NCBI GenBank assembly: GCA_937916395.1
Contig: CALFTN010000060.1
Location: 1-64,000, forward strand
Direction: 5' to 3'
DNA length: 64,000 nt
DNA from: an uncultured Clostridia bacterium
Lineage (GTDB): Bacteria > Bacillota > Clostridia > Oscillospirales > Acutalibacteraceae
Numbering within the stretch: position 1 is the first letter of the stretch; every line of letters starts with the position of its first letter. Position numbers and translations under genes: made by a program. The notes under the pieces were generated by a model. It ran no database searches, was not told where the DNA came from, and saw only the letters and a list, made by a program, of their open reading frames with translations. Shown here piece by piece: positions 39,375-47,202 of the stretch.

Positions 39375-41681
39375 ATGGAACAAATTACAGCACTTGATTT
39401 TAAAATCAAGGAAATGGCTGCAAGAATCAGAGAATTAAGAGAAATTCAAAATCTCACAACTGCACAAATGGCTGAAAAAACAGGCGTTAGTGAAGCTGAA
39501 TACATTGAGTGCGAAAATGGCAATAAGGACTTGAACTTTGCGTTTATTTACCGTTGTGCGCAAACACTTAATGTTGACGTTACCAGCCTTATTGAAGGTC
39601 ATACACCAAAGCTTGTTAACTATGTTTACACAAAATCAGGCAAGGGTCAGCGAATTGAAAAAGCTCATGGTATGACTTATTACAACCTTGCTTCTGCTTT
39701 CAAAAACAGAATTGCTGAACCTCTTTTTGTTCGTAGTACATATAGCGAAGAAAAACAGAACAAAGAGATTGAAGTTACTACCCACGCAGGTCAGGAGCTT
39801 GATATTGTTATTGAAGGTAAGTTGAAGGTTCAGGTTGGTGAACACTACGAAATACTTGAAGCAGGTGACAGTATTTATTACGACAGTTCAACACCTCACG
39901 GTATGATTGCTGTTGATGGCAGAGACTGCACATTCTACGCTATTGTTCTTAACCCTACAGGTGAGCCTATTCCAGAGCTTGAATATGCAAAGGCAAAAGC
40001 TAAGGCTAAAGCTCTTGATAGCAAGAAGGCAATTGAAAGAGATACAAAGGACCGTATATATCACAAGTATATTGATATTGAAAAGAACGAGAATGGTACA
40101 CCAACAAAGATTTCTTTCAAAAATACAGAAAAGTTTAACTTTGCATTTGATTTGGTTGATGCTTTAGCAGATAAAGACCCAACTAAGCTTGCAATGCTCC
40201 ATGTTGATAAAAACAAGGTCGAAAGACGCTTTACTTTTAAAGATATTAAAAAGGCATCTGCTCAGGCAGCTAACTATTTTGCTTCTTTAGGTATCAAAAA
40301 AGGCGACAGAGTTATGCTCGTTTTAAAACGCCATTATCAGTTCTGGTTTGCAATGATTGGTCTTAATAAATTAGGTGCAATAGCAATTCCTGCACCAAAC
40401 CAGTTGCAAGAGCACGACTTTGAATACCGTTTCCAGTCTGCCGGAATTAAAGCAATTGTCTGCACAGGCGATGGCGATACTGCTCATCAGGTGGATTTAG
40501 CAGCAAAAACTTCACCGTCATTAGAAATTAAAATTATGGTTAATGGTGAAAGAGAAGGCTGGAGAAATTATGATGAAGAAAGTGTTCGTTTCAGCTCTCA
40601 CTTTGAAAGAACTGAAGATTCACCATGTGGCGACGATTTAATGCTTATGTTCTTTACATCAGGAACATCTGGCTATCCAAAAACTGCAATGCACAGCCAC
40701 AAATATCCTTTAGGTCACTTCCATACAGCAAAATTCTGGCACAATGTTGACCCTGAGGGCCTTCATTTCACAATTTCAGATACTGGCTGGGCTAAGTCAA
40801 TGTGGGGCAAGCTTTATGGTCAATGGCTTTGTGAAGCACCTACATTTGTATATGACTTTGACAGATTTGATGCAGCAGATATTCTTCCGATGTTCGCAAA
40901 ATATAAAATCACAACATTCTGTGCGCCACCTACAATGCTTCGTATGATGATTAAGCAGGATATTTCAAAATATGATTTCTCATCAGTTCAGCATATGACA
41001 ACTGCTGGTGAAGCTTTAAACCCTGAGGTTTATCGCCAGTTTGAAAGTGCAACAGGTCTTCAGATTTTAGAAGGCTTTGGTCAGACAGAAAGCACAATGA
41101 TTATTGGTAATATGACTGGTGCTTCTCACAAAATCGGCTCAATGGGCAAACCAGCACCGATTTATGACGTTCATCTTGTTGATGCTGATGGCAACGATGT
41201 TAATGTCGGTGAAAATGGTGAAATTGTAATCAACGTTAAAGACGGTGCACCTTGTGGTCTTTTCAAGGGCTATTACAAAGATGAAGAAAAGACAAATGAG
41301 GTATGGCACGACGGTTTCTACCACACAGGCGACGTTGCATGGAAAGATGAAGACGGTTTCTATTGGTATGTTGGCCGTGTCGATGACGTTATCAAGTCAT
41401 CAGGTTACCGCATAGGACCATTCGAGATTGAAAGCGTTATTATGGAGCTTCCTTATGTTTTAGAGTGTGGTGTTTCTGCTGCTCCTGACGAGGTTCGTGG
41501 TCAGGTTGTTAAAGCAAGTATTGTTCTTGTTCCGGGTACAGAAGGTAATGAGGAATTAAAGAAAGAAATCCAGCAATATGTTAAAGAAAAGACCGCACCT
41601 TATAAATATCCAAGAATTGTTGTGTTCCGTGATGAATTACCAAAAACAACAAGTGGTAAGATTATAAGAAATAAACTTTGA
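39375..41681 (+). CDS. XRE-cupin-acyl-CoA ligase fusion 2 (Val T-box controlled)
   Basis: 768 residues, close paralogue of the gene at 36682 with the same three-part architecture: HTH at about 14-70 (TAQMAEKTGVSEAEYIECENG, better preserved), cupin at about 120-195 (THAGQELDIVIEG, STPHGM) and AMP-binding ligase from about 235 with FFTSGTSGYPK, EGFGQTE, YHTGD and KTTSGKIIRNKL. Start ATG 39375 follows CGGAGGA. It leads an operon with the 2-oxoacid:ferredoxin oxidoreductase and branched-chain aminotransferase genes. Val-specific control suggests isobutyrate (and perhaps other branched acids) as substrate. The cupin may sense a ligand. Inferred role. Confidence 0.85.
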   Translation: MEQITALDFKIKEMAARIRELREIQNLTTAQMAEKTGVSEAEYIECENGNKDLNFAFIYRCAQTLNVDVTSLIEGHTPKLVNYVYTKSGKGQRIEKAHGMTYYNLASAFKNRIAEPLFVRSTYSEEKQNKEIEVTTHAGQELDIVIEGKLKVQVGEHYEILEAGDSIYYDSSTPHGMIAVDGRDCTFYAIVLNPTGEPIPELEYAKAKAKAKALDSKKAIERDTKDRIYHKYIDIEKNENGTPTKISFKNTEKFNFAFDLVDALADKDPTKLAMLHVDKNKVERRFTFKDIKKASAQAANYFASLGIKKGDRVMLVLKRHYQFWFAMIGLNKLGAIAIPAPNQLQEHDFEYRFQSAGIKAIVCTGDGDTAHQVDLAAKTSPSLEIKIMVNGEREGWRNYDEESVRFSSHFERTEDSPCGDDLMLMFFTSGTSGYPKTAMHSHKYPLGHFHTAKFWHNVDPEGLHFTISDTGWAKSMWGKLYGQWLCEAPTFVYDFDRFDAADILPMFAKYKITTFCAPPTMLRMMIKQDISKYDFSSVQHMTTAGEALNPEVYRQFESATGLQILEGFGQTESTMIIGNMTGASHKIGSMGKPAPIYDVHLVDADGNDVNVGENGEIVINVKDGAPCGLFKGYYKDEEKTNEVWHDGFYHTGDVAWKDEDGFYWYVGRVDDVIKSSGYRIGPFEIESVIMELPYVLECGVSAAPDEVRGQVVKASIVLVPGTEGNEELKKEIQQYVKEKTAPYKYPRIVVFRDELPKTTSGKIIRNKL

Positions 41682-41691
41682 GGTGTTCAAT

Positions 41692-42354
41692 TTGAAAAAT
41701 AAAAGAGTTACTCTTTTTGCAGGGCATTATGGTAGCGGTAAAACAAATATTGCAGTGAATTATGCCTTGTACCTTAAAGAAAAATATGAAAAAGTAGTTA
41801 TTACTGACCTTGATATTGTAAATCCATATTTCAGAACTGCAGATAGCTTAGAAGAATTAACCAAAGCTGGTATAAAACTCATATCTTCTGAATTTGCTAA
41901 TTCAAATGTAGATTTACCAGCTCTTCCTCAAGAGGCTTATACAGTTCTTGACGATAAAAGTGCAGTTGCAATTCTTGACATCGGTGGTGATGACAGAGGC
42001 GCCTATGCACTTGGCAGATATGAAGCTGCAATACGCGAAGAAAATGACTACGAGATGTTGTTCGTTTTTAATAAGTACAGGCCATTAACCCCGGATGCTA
42101 CTTCAGCATTTGAGGTTATGAAAGAAATTGAAACAGCAGGTAAAATTAAATTTACAGCTATTGTAAATAACTCTAACTTAGGCGTTCTTACAACTAAAGA
42201 GGATATATTGGCTTCAAAAGAAAGTGCAGAAGAGTTATCACGTCTTTCAGGCTTACCAATTAAAATGACAACAGTAAGTTGCGACTTAGTTAATTCTTTT
42301 AATGGTGAAATAGATAATATTTTCCCATTGAAATTACAAAAAAAGATAGTATAA
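41692..42354 (+). CDS. MinD/ParA-like P-loop ATPase in the oxidoreductase operon
   Basis: 220 residues. Start TTG 41692 is chosen because GAGGTG (41680-41685) is correctly spaced; a GTG at 41683 lies inside that site. Walker A FAGHYGSGKT at about 8-17, DLDIVNPYFR and the DIGGDDRGAYAL segment resemble CobQ/CooC/MinD nucleotide-binding proteins. Eleven bases after the ligase stop, 29 before the ferredoxin subunit. Could help assemble or activate the Fe-S oxidoreductase; this is speculation from position. No membrane-targeting helix seen. Confidence 0.75.
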   Translation: MKNKRVTLFAGHYGSGKTNIAVNYALYLKEKYEKVVITDLDIVNPYFRTADSLEELTKAGIKLISSEFANSNVDLPALPQEAYTVLDDKSAVAILDIGGDDRGAYALGRYEAAIREENDYEMLFVFNKYRPLTPDATSAFEVMKEIETAGKIKFTAIVNNSNLGVLTTKEDILASKESAEELSRLSGLPIKMTTVSCDLVNSFNGEIDNIFPLKLQKKIV

Positions 42355-42383
42355 TATATCTATTGATATAGGAGGCGTTTATT

Positions 42384-42590
42384 ATGGCAAAGGTTACTTT
42401 TTTAGACAACGTTTGTAAAGGCTGTGGTCTTTGCGTTACAGCTTGTCCTAAAAAAATCGTAGAACTTGATACTTCAAGACTTAATGCAAAGGGTCATCAC
42501 CCTGCACACGTTACAGATGAAAGCTTGTGTGTTGGTTGCGCATTCTGTGCAACAATGTGTCCTGATTGCGTAATTACAGTAGAAAGATAA
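42384..42590 (+). CDS. vorD: 2-oxoacid:ferredoxin oxidoreductase delta subunit (2[4Fe-4S])
   Basis: 68 residues with two CxxCxxCxxxCP motifs (CKGCGLCVTACPKK at about 11-24, CVGCAFCATMCPD at about 48-60). Electron-transfer subunit passing electrons between the TPP site and free ferredoxin. Strong AGGAGGCG ribosome site. First of four oxidoreductase genes (delta-alpha-beta-gamma). Naming as vor (2-oxoisovalerate) rather than kor/ior rests on the T-box specificity and the following aminotransferase. Confidence 0.88.
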   Translation: MAKVTFLDNVCKGCGLCVTACPKKIVELDTSRLNAKGHHPAHVTDESLCVGCAFCATMCPDCVITVER

Positions 42591-42602
42591 GAGGTGGAAA
42601 AA

Positions 42603-43667
42603 ATGGGTGAAAAAGTTTTAATGAAAGGTAACGAAGCTATTGCAGAAGCTGCAATAAGAGCAGGTTGTTTACATTACTTCGGTTATCCAATTACACCACA
42701 AACAGAAATAGCAGCTTATATGGCAAAACGTATGCCAAAGGTTGGCGGTGTATTCTTACAGGCAGAAAGTGAAATTGCTGCTATCAATATGGTTTTAGGT
42801 GTTGCTGCTGCTGGTAAAAGAGTTATGACATCATCTTCAAGCCCTGGTGTTTCACTTAAGAGTGAAGGTATGTCTTATATTTCTGGTAGCGACGTTCCAG
42901 CACTTGTTGTTAACGTTCAACGTGGTGGACCTGGTCTTGGTGGTATTCAGCCATCACAGTCAGACTACTTCCAAGCAGTTAAAGGTGGTAGCCATGGTGA
43001 CTATAAGAGAATTGTTTTAGCACCTGCTTCTGTTCAGGAAATGGCTTCACTTACAACAAAAGCATTTGATTTAGCTGATAAATACAGCATTCTTACAATG
43101 ATTTTAGCTGATGGTACAATGGGTCAGATGATGGAGCCTGTTGAGCTTGAAACTGCGGAACCTGTAAAATATGAAAAGCCTTGGGCAACAACAGGTACTA
43201 AAATGCAGAGAAAGCATAATATTGTTAACTCACTCTACTTAAAACCTGAAGAATTAGAAAAGAAAAACTTTGAGCGTTTTGCAAAATACAAAACAATCGA
43301 AGAAAATGAAGTTATGTATGAAGAATATCTTATGGACGATGCAGAAATCTGTGTAGTTTCATTCGGTATTACATCAAGAGTTGCTAAAAATGCTATTGTA
43401 GAAGCAAGAGCAAAGGGCATTAAGGTTGGTATGATAAGACCAATCACACTCTGGCCATTCCCAACAGAAGTTTTAAATAAAGCTGCTGATAAATGCAAAG
43501 CATTTATTTCTGTTGAAATGAATATGGGTCAGATGATTGAAGATGTTAAACTCGCTATTGAATGTAAAAAACCAGTAGAGCTTTGCTGTCGTGTTGGTGG
43601 TATGATTCCTTCACCAGAAGAGGTTCTCGCAAAGATTGAAGAAGTAAACGAAGGAGGAGAAAGATAA
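42603..43667 (+). CDS. vorA: 2-oxoacid:ferredoxin oxidoreductase alpha subunit
   Basis: 354 residues from ATG 42603 (GAGGTGG at 42591-42597; a GTG within that site is rejected). FGYPITPQTEIAAYMA, FLQAESEIAAINMVLGVAAAGKRVMTSSSSPG and the RGGPGLGGIQPSQSD segment are conserved in the PFOR-type alpha chain of VOR/KOR enzymes. The C-terminal transketolase-like domain has SFGITSRVAKNAI. The active enzyme interconverts 2-oxoacid + CoA and acyl-CoA + CO2 + reduced ferredoxin. Overlaps the beta gene by one base. Confidence 0.9.
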   Translation: MGEKVLMKGNEAIAEAAIRAGCLHYFGYPITPQTEIAAYMAKRMPKVGGVFLQAESEIAAINMVLGVAAAGKRVMTSSSSPGVSLKSEGMSYISGSDVPALVVNVQRGGPGLGGIQPSQSDYFQAVKGGSHGDYKRIVLAPASVQEMASLTTKAFDLADKYSILTMILADGTMGQMMEPVELETAEPVKYEKPWATTGTKMQRKHNIVNSLYLKPEELEKKNFERFAKYKTIEENEVMYEEYLMDDAEICVVSFGITSRVAKNAIVEARAKGIKVGMIRPITLWPFPTEVLNKAADKCKAFISVEMNMGQMIEDVKLAIECKKPVELCCRVGGMIPSPEEVLAKIEEVNEGGER

Positions 43668-44419
43668 TGGTAGTATTTGAAAAACCAAAGTCACTTACAG
43701 ATGCACCACTTCACTATTGCCCTGGTTGTACTCACGGTATTATTCATCGTCTTGTAGCAGAAGTAATAGATGAATTAGGCATTGAAGGTAAAACTATCGG
43801 TGTAGCACCTGTTGGTTGTTCAGTTATGGCTTACGATTATTTCACCTGTGACTTCGTTCAGGCTCCACACGGTAGAGCTCCGGCAGTTGCTACAGGTGTA
43901 AAAAGAGCAGACCCTGAAAATCACATTGTATTTACATATCAGGGTGACGGTGACCTTGCTGCTATCGGTACTGCAGAAACAGTTCACGCAGCGGCAAGAC
44001 GTGAAAACATCACAGTTATTTTCGTAAACAATGCAATTTATGGTATGACAGGTGGTCAGATGGCTCCAACAACTCTTCCAGGTCAGGTTACACAGACTTC
44101 ACCTTATGGTAGAGATGTTGAAACTGTTGGTTATCCTGTTAAAGTATGTGAATTACTTTCAAATGTTGATGGTGCAGCTTACCTTGAAAGAGTTGCAGTT
44201 AACAGTGTTTCTAATATCAAAAAAGCAAAGGCTGCAATTAAAAAGGCATTCCAGAACCAGATTGACGGCAAAGGCTTCTCACTTGTTGAGGTTGTTTCAA
44301 CATGCCCTACAAACTGGGGTATGACACCAGAAAAAGCATTAAAGTGGCTTGAAGAAAATATGCTTCCATATTACCCACTTGGTGTTTATAAAGATATCTA
44401 CGCAGAGGAGGCAAAATAA
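43667..44419 (+). CDS. vorB: 2-oxoacid:ferredoxin oxidoreductase beta subunit (TPP-binding)
   Basis: 250 residues. LHYCPGCTHGIIHRLV at the N-terminus, the TPP/Mg motif GDGDLAAIGTAETVHAARR.. NAIYGMTGGQMAPTT at about 101-133, and the C-terminal TCPTNWG. The HYCPGCTHG and TCPTNWGM signature is usual for VOR/KOR beta chains. Start ATG overlaps the alpha stop (TAATG), so translation is coupled. Substrate chain type cannot be read from the sequence alone. Confidence 0.9.
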   Translation: MVVFEKPKSLTDAPLHYCPGCTHGIIHRLVAEVIDELGIEGKTIGVAPVGCSVMAYDYFTCDFVQAPHGRAPAVATGVKRADPENHIVFTYQGDGDLAAIGTAETVHAAARRENITVIFVNNAIYGMTGGQMAPTTLPGQVTQTSPYGRDVETVGYPVKVCELLSNVDGAAYLERVAVNSVSNIKKAKAAIKKAFQNQIDGKGFSLVEVVSTCPTNWGMTPEKALKWLEENMLPYYPLGVYKDIYAEEAK

Positions 44420-44420
44420 G

Positions 44421-44957
44421 ATGAAAAAGACAACTAATATTCTTTTTGCAGGCTTCGGCGGTCAGGGTATTCTTTTCGCTGGTAAATTTGTAGCATACAA
44501 AGGTCTTCTTGAAGGCAAACATATAAGCTGGCTCCCATCATACGGTCCAGAAATGCGTGGTGGTACTGCAAACTGTAGCGTTATCGTAAGCGAAGACCCA
44601 ATCGGTTCACCAATCGTTAGTAAACCAGACGTTCTCGTTGCAATGAATTTACCTTCTCTTGATAAGTATGAAAACGAAGTTGTACCAGGCGGTAAAATTT
44701 TTGTTGACTCAACACTTATTGAAAGAAAAGTTACACGCAATGACGTTGACGTTTACTACATTCCTGCGACAGGTCTCGCAAGTGAAAAAGGTATTAACAC
44801 TCTTGCTAATATGATTATTACTGGTAAGCTTTTAAAAGAAGTAGAAGAATTATCATTTGATAATATTGATGCTCCTTTAGGTAAAGTTGTGTCGGCAAGA
44901 CATCAGGATTTACTTGAAGTAAACAAGACTGCACTTCAGTTAGGTTACGATTACTAA
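44421..44957 (+). CDS. vorG: 2-oxoacid:ferredoxin oxidoreductase gamma subunit
   Basis: 178 residues from ATG 44421 behind GAGGAGG; an earlier start inside the beta gene is rejected. ILFAGFGGQGILFAGK at about 7-22 and SWLPSYGPEMRGGTANCSV are hallmarks of the gamma (catalytic gamma) domain. One base after the beta stop. Completes the four-subunit enzyme. Confidence 0.9.
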   Translation: MKKTTNILFAGFGGQGILFAGKFVAYKGLLEGKHISWLPSYGPEMRGGTANCSVIVSEDPIGSPIVSKPDVLVAMNLPSLDKYENEVVPGGKIFVDSTLIERKVTRNDVDVYYIPATGLASEKGINTLANMIITGKLLKEVEELSFDNIDAPLGKVVSARHQDLLEVNKTALQLGYDY

Positions 44958-44994
44958 TATTTTAGATTATAAATTTTGAAAAGAGGCTATTGAA

Positions 44995-46071
44995 ATGGGT
45001 TACGATTTCAAAATAGAAAAAGCAACAGTAAAAAAAGAAAAACCAGCAGACCAAGGTCTCGGTTTTGGTAGATATTTTACTGACCACATGTTCTTAATGA
45101 ACTACAATGAAGAAAAAGGCTGGCACGATGGCAGAATTGTTCCTTATGGTCCACTTCCACTTGACCCATCTGCTATGGTTTTCCATTATGCACAAGAGCT
45201 TTTTGAAGGTCTTAAAGCATACAGAACTGCAGACGGTAAAATTCAACTTTTCCGTCCACAGAAAAACATTGAAAGAATGAACAATACTTGCGATAGACTT
45301 TGTGTTCCAAGAATTGACCCTGACCTTGCTCTTGAAGCTATCAAGGCAGTTGTTGAAGTTGATAAAGATTGGGTACCACACAGTGAAGGTACATCACTTT
45401 ATATTCGTCCATTCATTATTGCAACTGACCCATTCTTAGGTGTTCACCCTGCACACACTTACATTTTTGCTATTATTCTTTCACCAGTTGGCTCTTACTA
45501 TGCTAATGGTATGAATCCTGTTAAAATCTGCATTGAGCATGAATATGTTCGTTGCGTAAAAGGTGGCACAGGTATGGCAAAGGCTGGCGGTAACTATGCT
45601 GCATCTCTTATCGGTCAGAAAAAAGCTGACGAAATGGGCTATGCACAGGTTCTCTGGCTTGATGGTGTTGAAAGAAAATATATCGATGAAGTTGGTGCTA
45701 TGAACGTATTCTTCGTAATTGATGGCACAGTTATTACTCCATCTCTTGAAGATGGCAACATTCTTCCTGGTGTTACAAGAGCATCTTGCATTGAAGTTCT
45801 CAAAAGCTGGGGCTACAAGGTTGAAGAACGTAAGCTCTCAGTTGATGAGGTTAAAGAAGCTCACAAAAACGGCAAGTTAAATGAAGCTTTCGGTACAGGT
45901 ACTGCAGCAGTTATTTCACCAATTGGCGAATTCTTCGACGAAGGTGAAAAACTTATTGTTAACAACAACGAAATCGGTCCAGTAGCGCAAAAACTCTACG
46001 ATGAACTCACAGGTATTCAGTGGGGTAAGGTAGAAGATAAATTTAACTGGATTGTTAAGGTTACAGACTAA
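44995..46071 (+). CDS. ilvE: Branched-chain amino-acid aminotransferase
   Basis: 358 residues, class IV PLP aminotransferase. DHMFLMNYNEEKGWHDGRIVPYGPLPLDPS, FEGLKAYR, FRPQKNIERMN, the PLP lysine in GMAKAGGNYAAS, and EVGAMNVFFV and GNILPGVTRAS all match BCAT of the IlvE/YbgE type. Converts 2-oxoisovalerate, 2-oxo-3-methylvalerate and 2-oxoisocaproate to Val, Ile and Leu with glutamate. Last gene of the T-box-2 operon, 37 bases after the gamma subunit; its presence indicates branched-chain specificity for the operon. Confidence 0.92.
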   Translation: MGYDFKIEKATVKKEKPADQGLGFGRYFTDHMFLMNYNEEKGWHDGRIVPYGPLPLDPSAMVFHYAQELFEGLKAYRTADGKIQLFRPQKNIERMNNTCDRLCVPRIDPDLALEAIKAVVEVDKDWVPHSEGTSLYIRPFIIATDPFLGVHPAHTYIFAIILSPVGSYYANGMNPVKICIEHEYVRCVKGGTGMAKAGGNYAASLIGQKKADEMGYAQVLWLDGVERKYIDEVGAMNVFFVIDGTVITPSLEDGNILPGVTRASCIEVLKSWGYKVEERKLSVDEVKEAHKNGKLNEAFGTGTAAVISPIGEFFDEGEKLIVNNNEIGPVAQKLYDELTGIQWGKVEDKFNWIVKVTD

Positions 46072-46079
46072 TTTAATTA

Positions 46080-46128
46080 AAGCTGACAATTAAAGTCAAA
46101 AACTTTAATTGTCAGCTTTTTGTTTTTT
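46080..46128 (+). terminator. Terminator of the ligase-VOR-ilvE operon
   Basis: AAGCTGACAATTAAAG / CTTTAATTGTCAGCTT hairpin followed by TTTGTTTTTT. Confidence 0.88.
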
Positions 46129-46142
46129 ATAGAATTAATTAT

Positions 46143-46170
46143 TTGATTTTTTCTTAATCTTGTGTATAAT
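46143..46170 (+). promoter_or_regulatory. Promoter of DUF3990 module
   Basis: TTGATT (46143-46148), 16-base spacer, TATAAT (46165-46170). Confidence 0.7.
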
Positions 46171-46209
46171 GAAAAGAGAAGATGAAATAAATAGTTTCGA
46201 GGTAAAAAA

Positions 46210-46692
46210 ATGATTGTTTATCATGGTAGTAATGTTTGTGTATCCGAACCTAAATTGATACAACAAAATCGTTTTCTTGACTTTGGGTTTGGATTTTATA
46301 CTACAACTAATAAAATACAAGCAATTGGGTTTGCTGAAAAAGTTTATTTAAGAAAACATACTGGTGAAAAAATAGTTAATATCTATGAATTTGATGAAAC
46401 CGCTTTTAATGAGTGTTCTGTTCTTAGGTTTGATTCAGCAAATGAAGAATGGCTTGATTTTGTGTCAGAAAATCGTTCAGGTACATATAAAGGTAAGCAA
46501 TATGACTTGATTTTCGGTCCTGTTGCTAATGATGATGTTTACACAACTTTCACCCTTTACACTTCGGGGGTTCTTACTAAAGAACAGACTATTGAAGCAT
46601 TAAAAATTAAAAAACTTTACAATCAATTAGTATTTGCTACAGAAAAAGCGTTACAATATATTGATTTTAAAGGTGTTTTAGAAACGGAGTAG
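46210..46692 (+). CDS. DUF3990 protein, putative ADP-ribosyltransferase-fold toxin
   Basis: 160 residues. IVYHGSNVCVSEPKL at the start, LDFGFGFYTTTNKIQAIGFAEKV near 24-46 and DLIFGPVANDDVYTTF near 98-113 are typical of DUF3990, a family placed in the ADP-ribosyltransferase clan (YHGS corresponds to the beta1 motif, GFYTTT to the NAD-contact STT-like motif). Five bases before a small companion gene and two bases further another. Such triads look like toxin-partner modules. Activity and target unknown; toxin status is inference. Confidence 0.72.
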   Translation: MIVYHGSNVCVSEPKLIQQNRFLDFGFGFYTTTNKIQAIGFAEKVYLRKHTGEKIVNIYEFDETAFNECSVLRFDSANEEWLDFVSENRSGTYKGKQYDLIFGPVANDDVYTTFTLYTSGVLTKEQTIEALKIKKLYNQLVFATEKALQYIDFKGVLETE

Positions 46693-46697
46693 TTTTA

Positions 46698-46937
46698 ATG
46701 GAGCAGAAAAAATTTGAAGCGGTTCTCAAACTTTTAATTCCACAAGTAATTCATTTAATTGCAGAAAATGGTAGGATTGATGAAGTTACTGCTTCAAGAG
46801 ATTTTTATAATTCAAAAGTATATGAATTATTAGAAAATGAAGAAACTAAATTTTGGCATTTCAGTCCGTTAACACTTTTCAATATGTATAATGACGAAGT
46901 TAAAACAGGTGTTTTGAATTTTCCAGAGGAGGCTTAA
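46698..46937 (+). CDS. Small partner protein of DUF3990 (79 residues)
   Basis: 79 residues, helical, acidic; contains AENGRIDEVTASRDFYNSKVYELLENEETKFWHFSPLTLFNMYNDE. The FYxSKVYxxLExExTKxWHxSxxTL pattern is familiar as a short DUF3990-associated protein, but I cannot name its family with certainty. Its gene follows the DUF3990 gene by 5 bases and precedes the DUF3791-like gene by 2. Could be the antitoxin or an accessory protein. Confidence 0.6.
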   Translation: MEQKKFEAVLKLLIPQVIHLIAENGRIDEVTASRDFYNSKVYELLENEETKFWHFSPLTLFNMYNDEVKTGVLNFPEEA

Positions 46938-46939
46938 AT

Positions 46940-47143
46940 ATGAGTAATGCAGGTAAATTTTTGGTTTACTGTATTGAGCTTTATAAAAATGCAAAAAGTC
47001 TTAATGGTAAACAGGTTATGGAATTATTTACAAAGTATAATGTTTCTGAATATATTTACGATTGTTTTGAAGCACTCCACACAACTGGAGATAATTATAT
47101 TATAAATGACATAGATTTGTTTATTGAAGCAAGGCAAAATTGA
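46940..47143 (+). CDS. DUF3791-like small protein (67 residues)
   Basis: 67 residues: FLVYCIELYKNAKSLNGKQV, MELFTKYNVSEYIYDCFEALHTTG and IINDIDLFIEAR match the pattern of DUF3791 proteins, which are found beside DUF3990. Helical, no DNA-binding motif recognised. Ribosome site GAGGAGG. Candidate neutralising partner. Confidence 0.65.
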   Translation: MSNAGKFLVYCIELYKNAKSLNGKQVMELFTKYNVSEYIYDCFEALHTTGDNYIINDIDLFIEARQN

Positions 47144-47153
47144 ACTTATAAAA

Positions 47154-47200
47154 TTAACCTGACATTTAAAGTTTTTGAACTTTAAATATCAGGTTTTTGT
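47154..47200. terminator. Bidirectional terminator between DUF3990 module and XRE-TPR gene
   Basis: CCTGACATTTAAAG / CTTTAAATATCAGG hairpin followed by TTTTTGTTTTT on the plus strand. Confidence 0.82.
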
Positions 47201-47202
47201 TT

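Noticed and set aside
42384..44957. Assignment as 2-oxoglutarate (kor) or indolepyruvate (ior) oxidoreductase
   Set aside because: Sequence motifs alone allow kor, but Ile/Val T-boxes, two acyl-CoA ligases and a branched-chain aminotransferase favour 2-oxoisovalerate-type substrates. Ior is normally a two-subunit enzyme.
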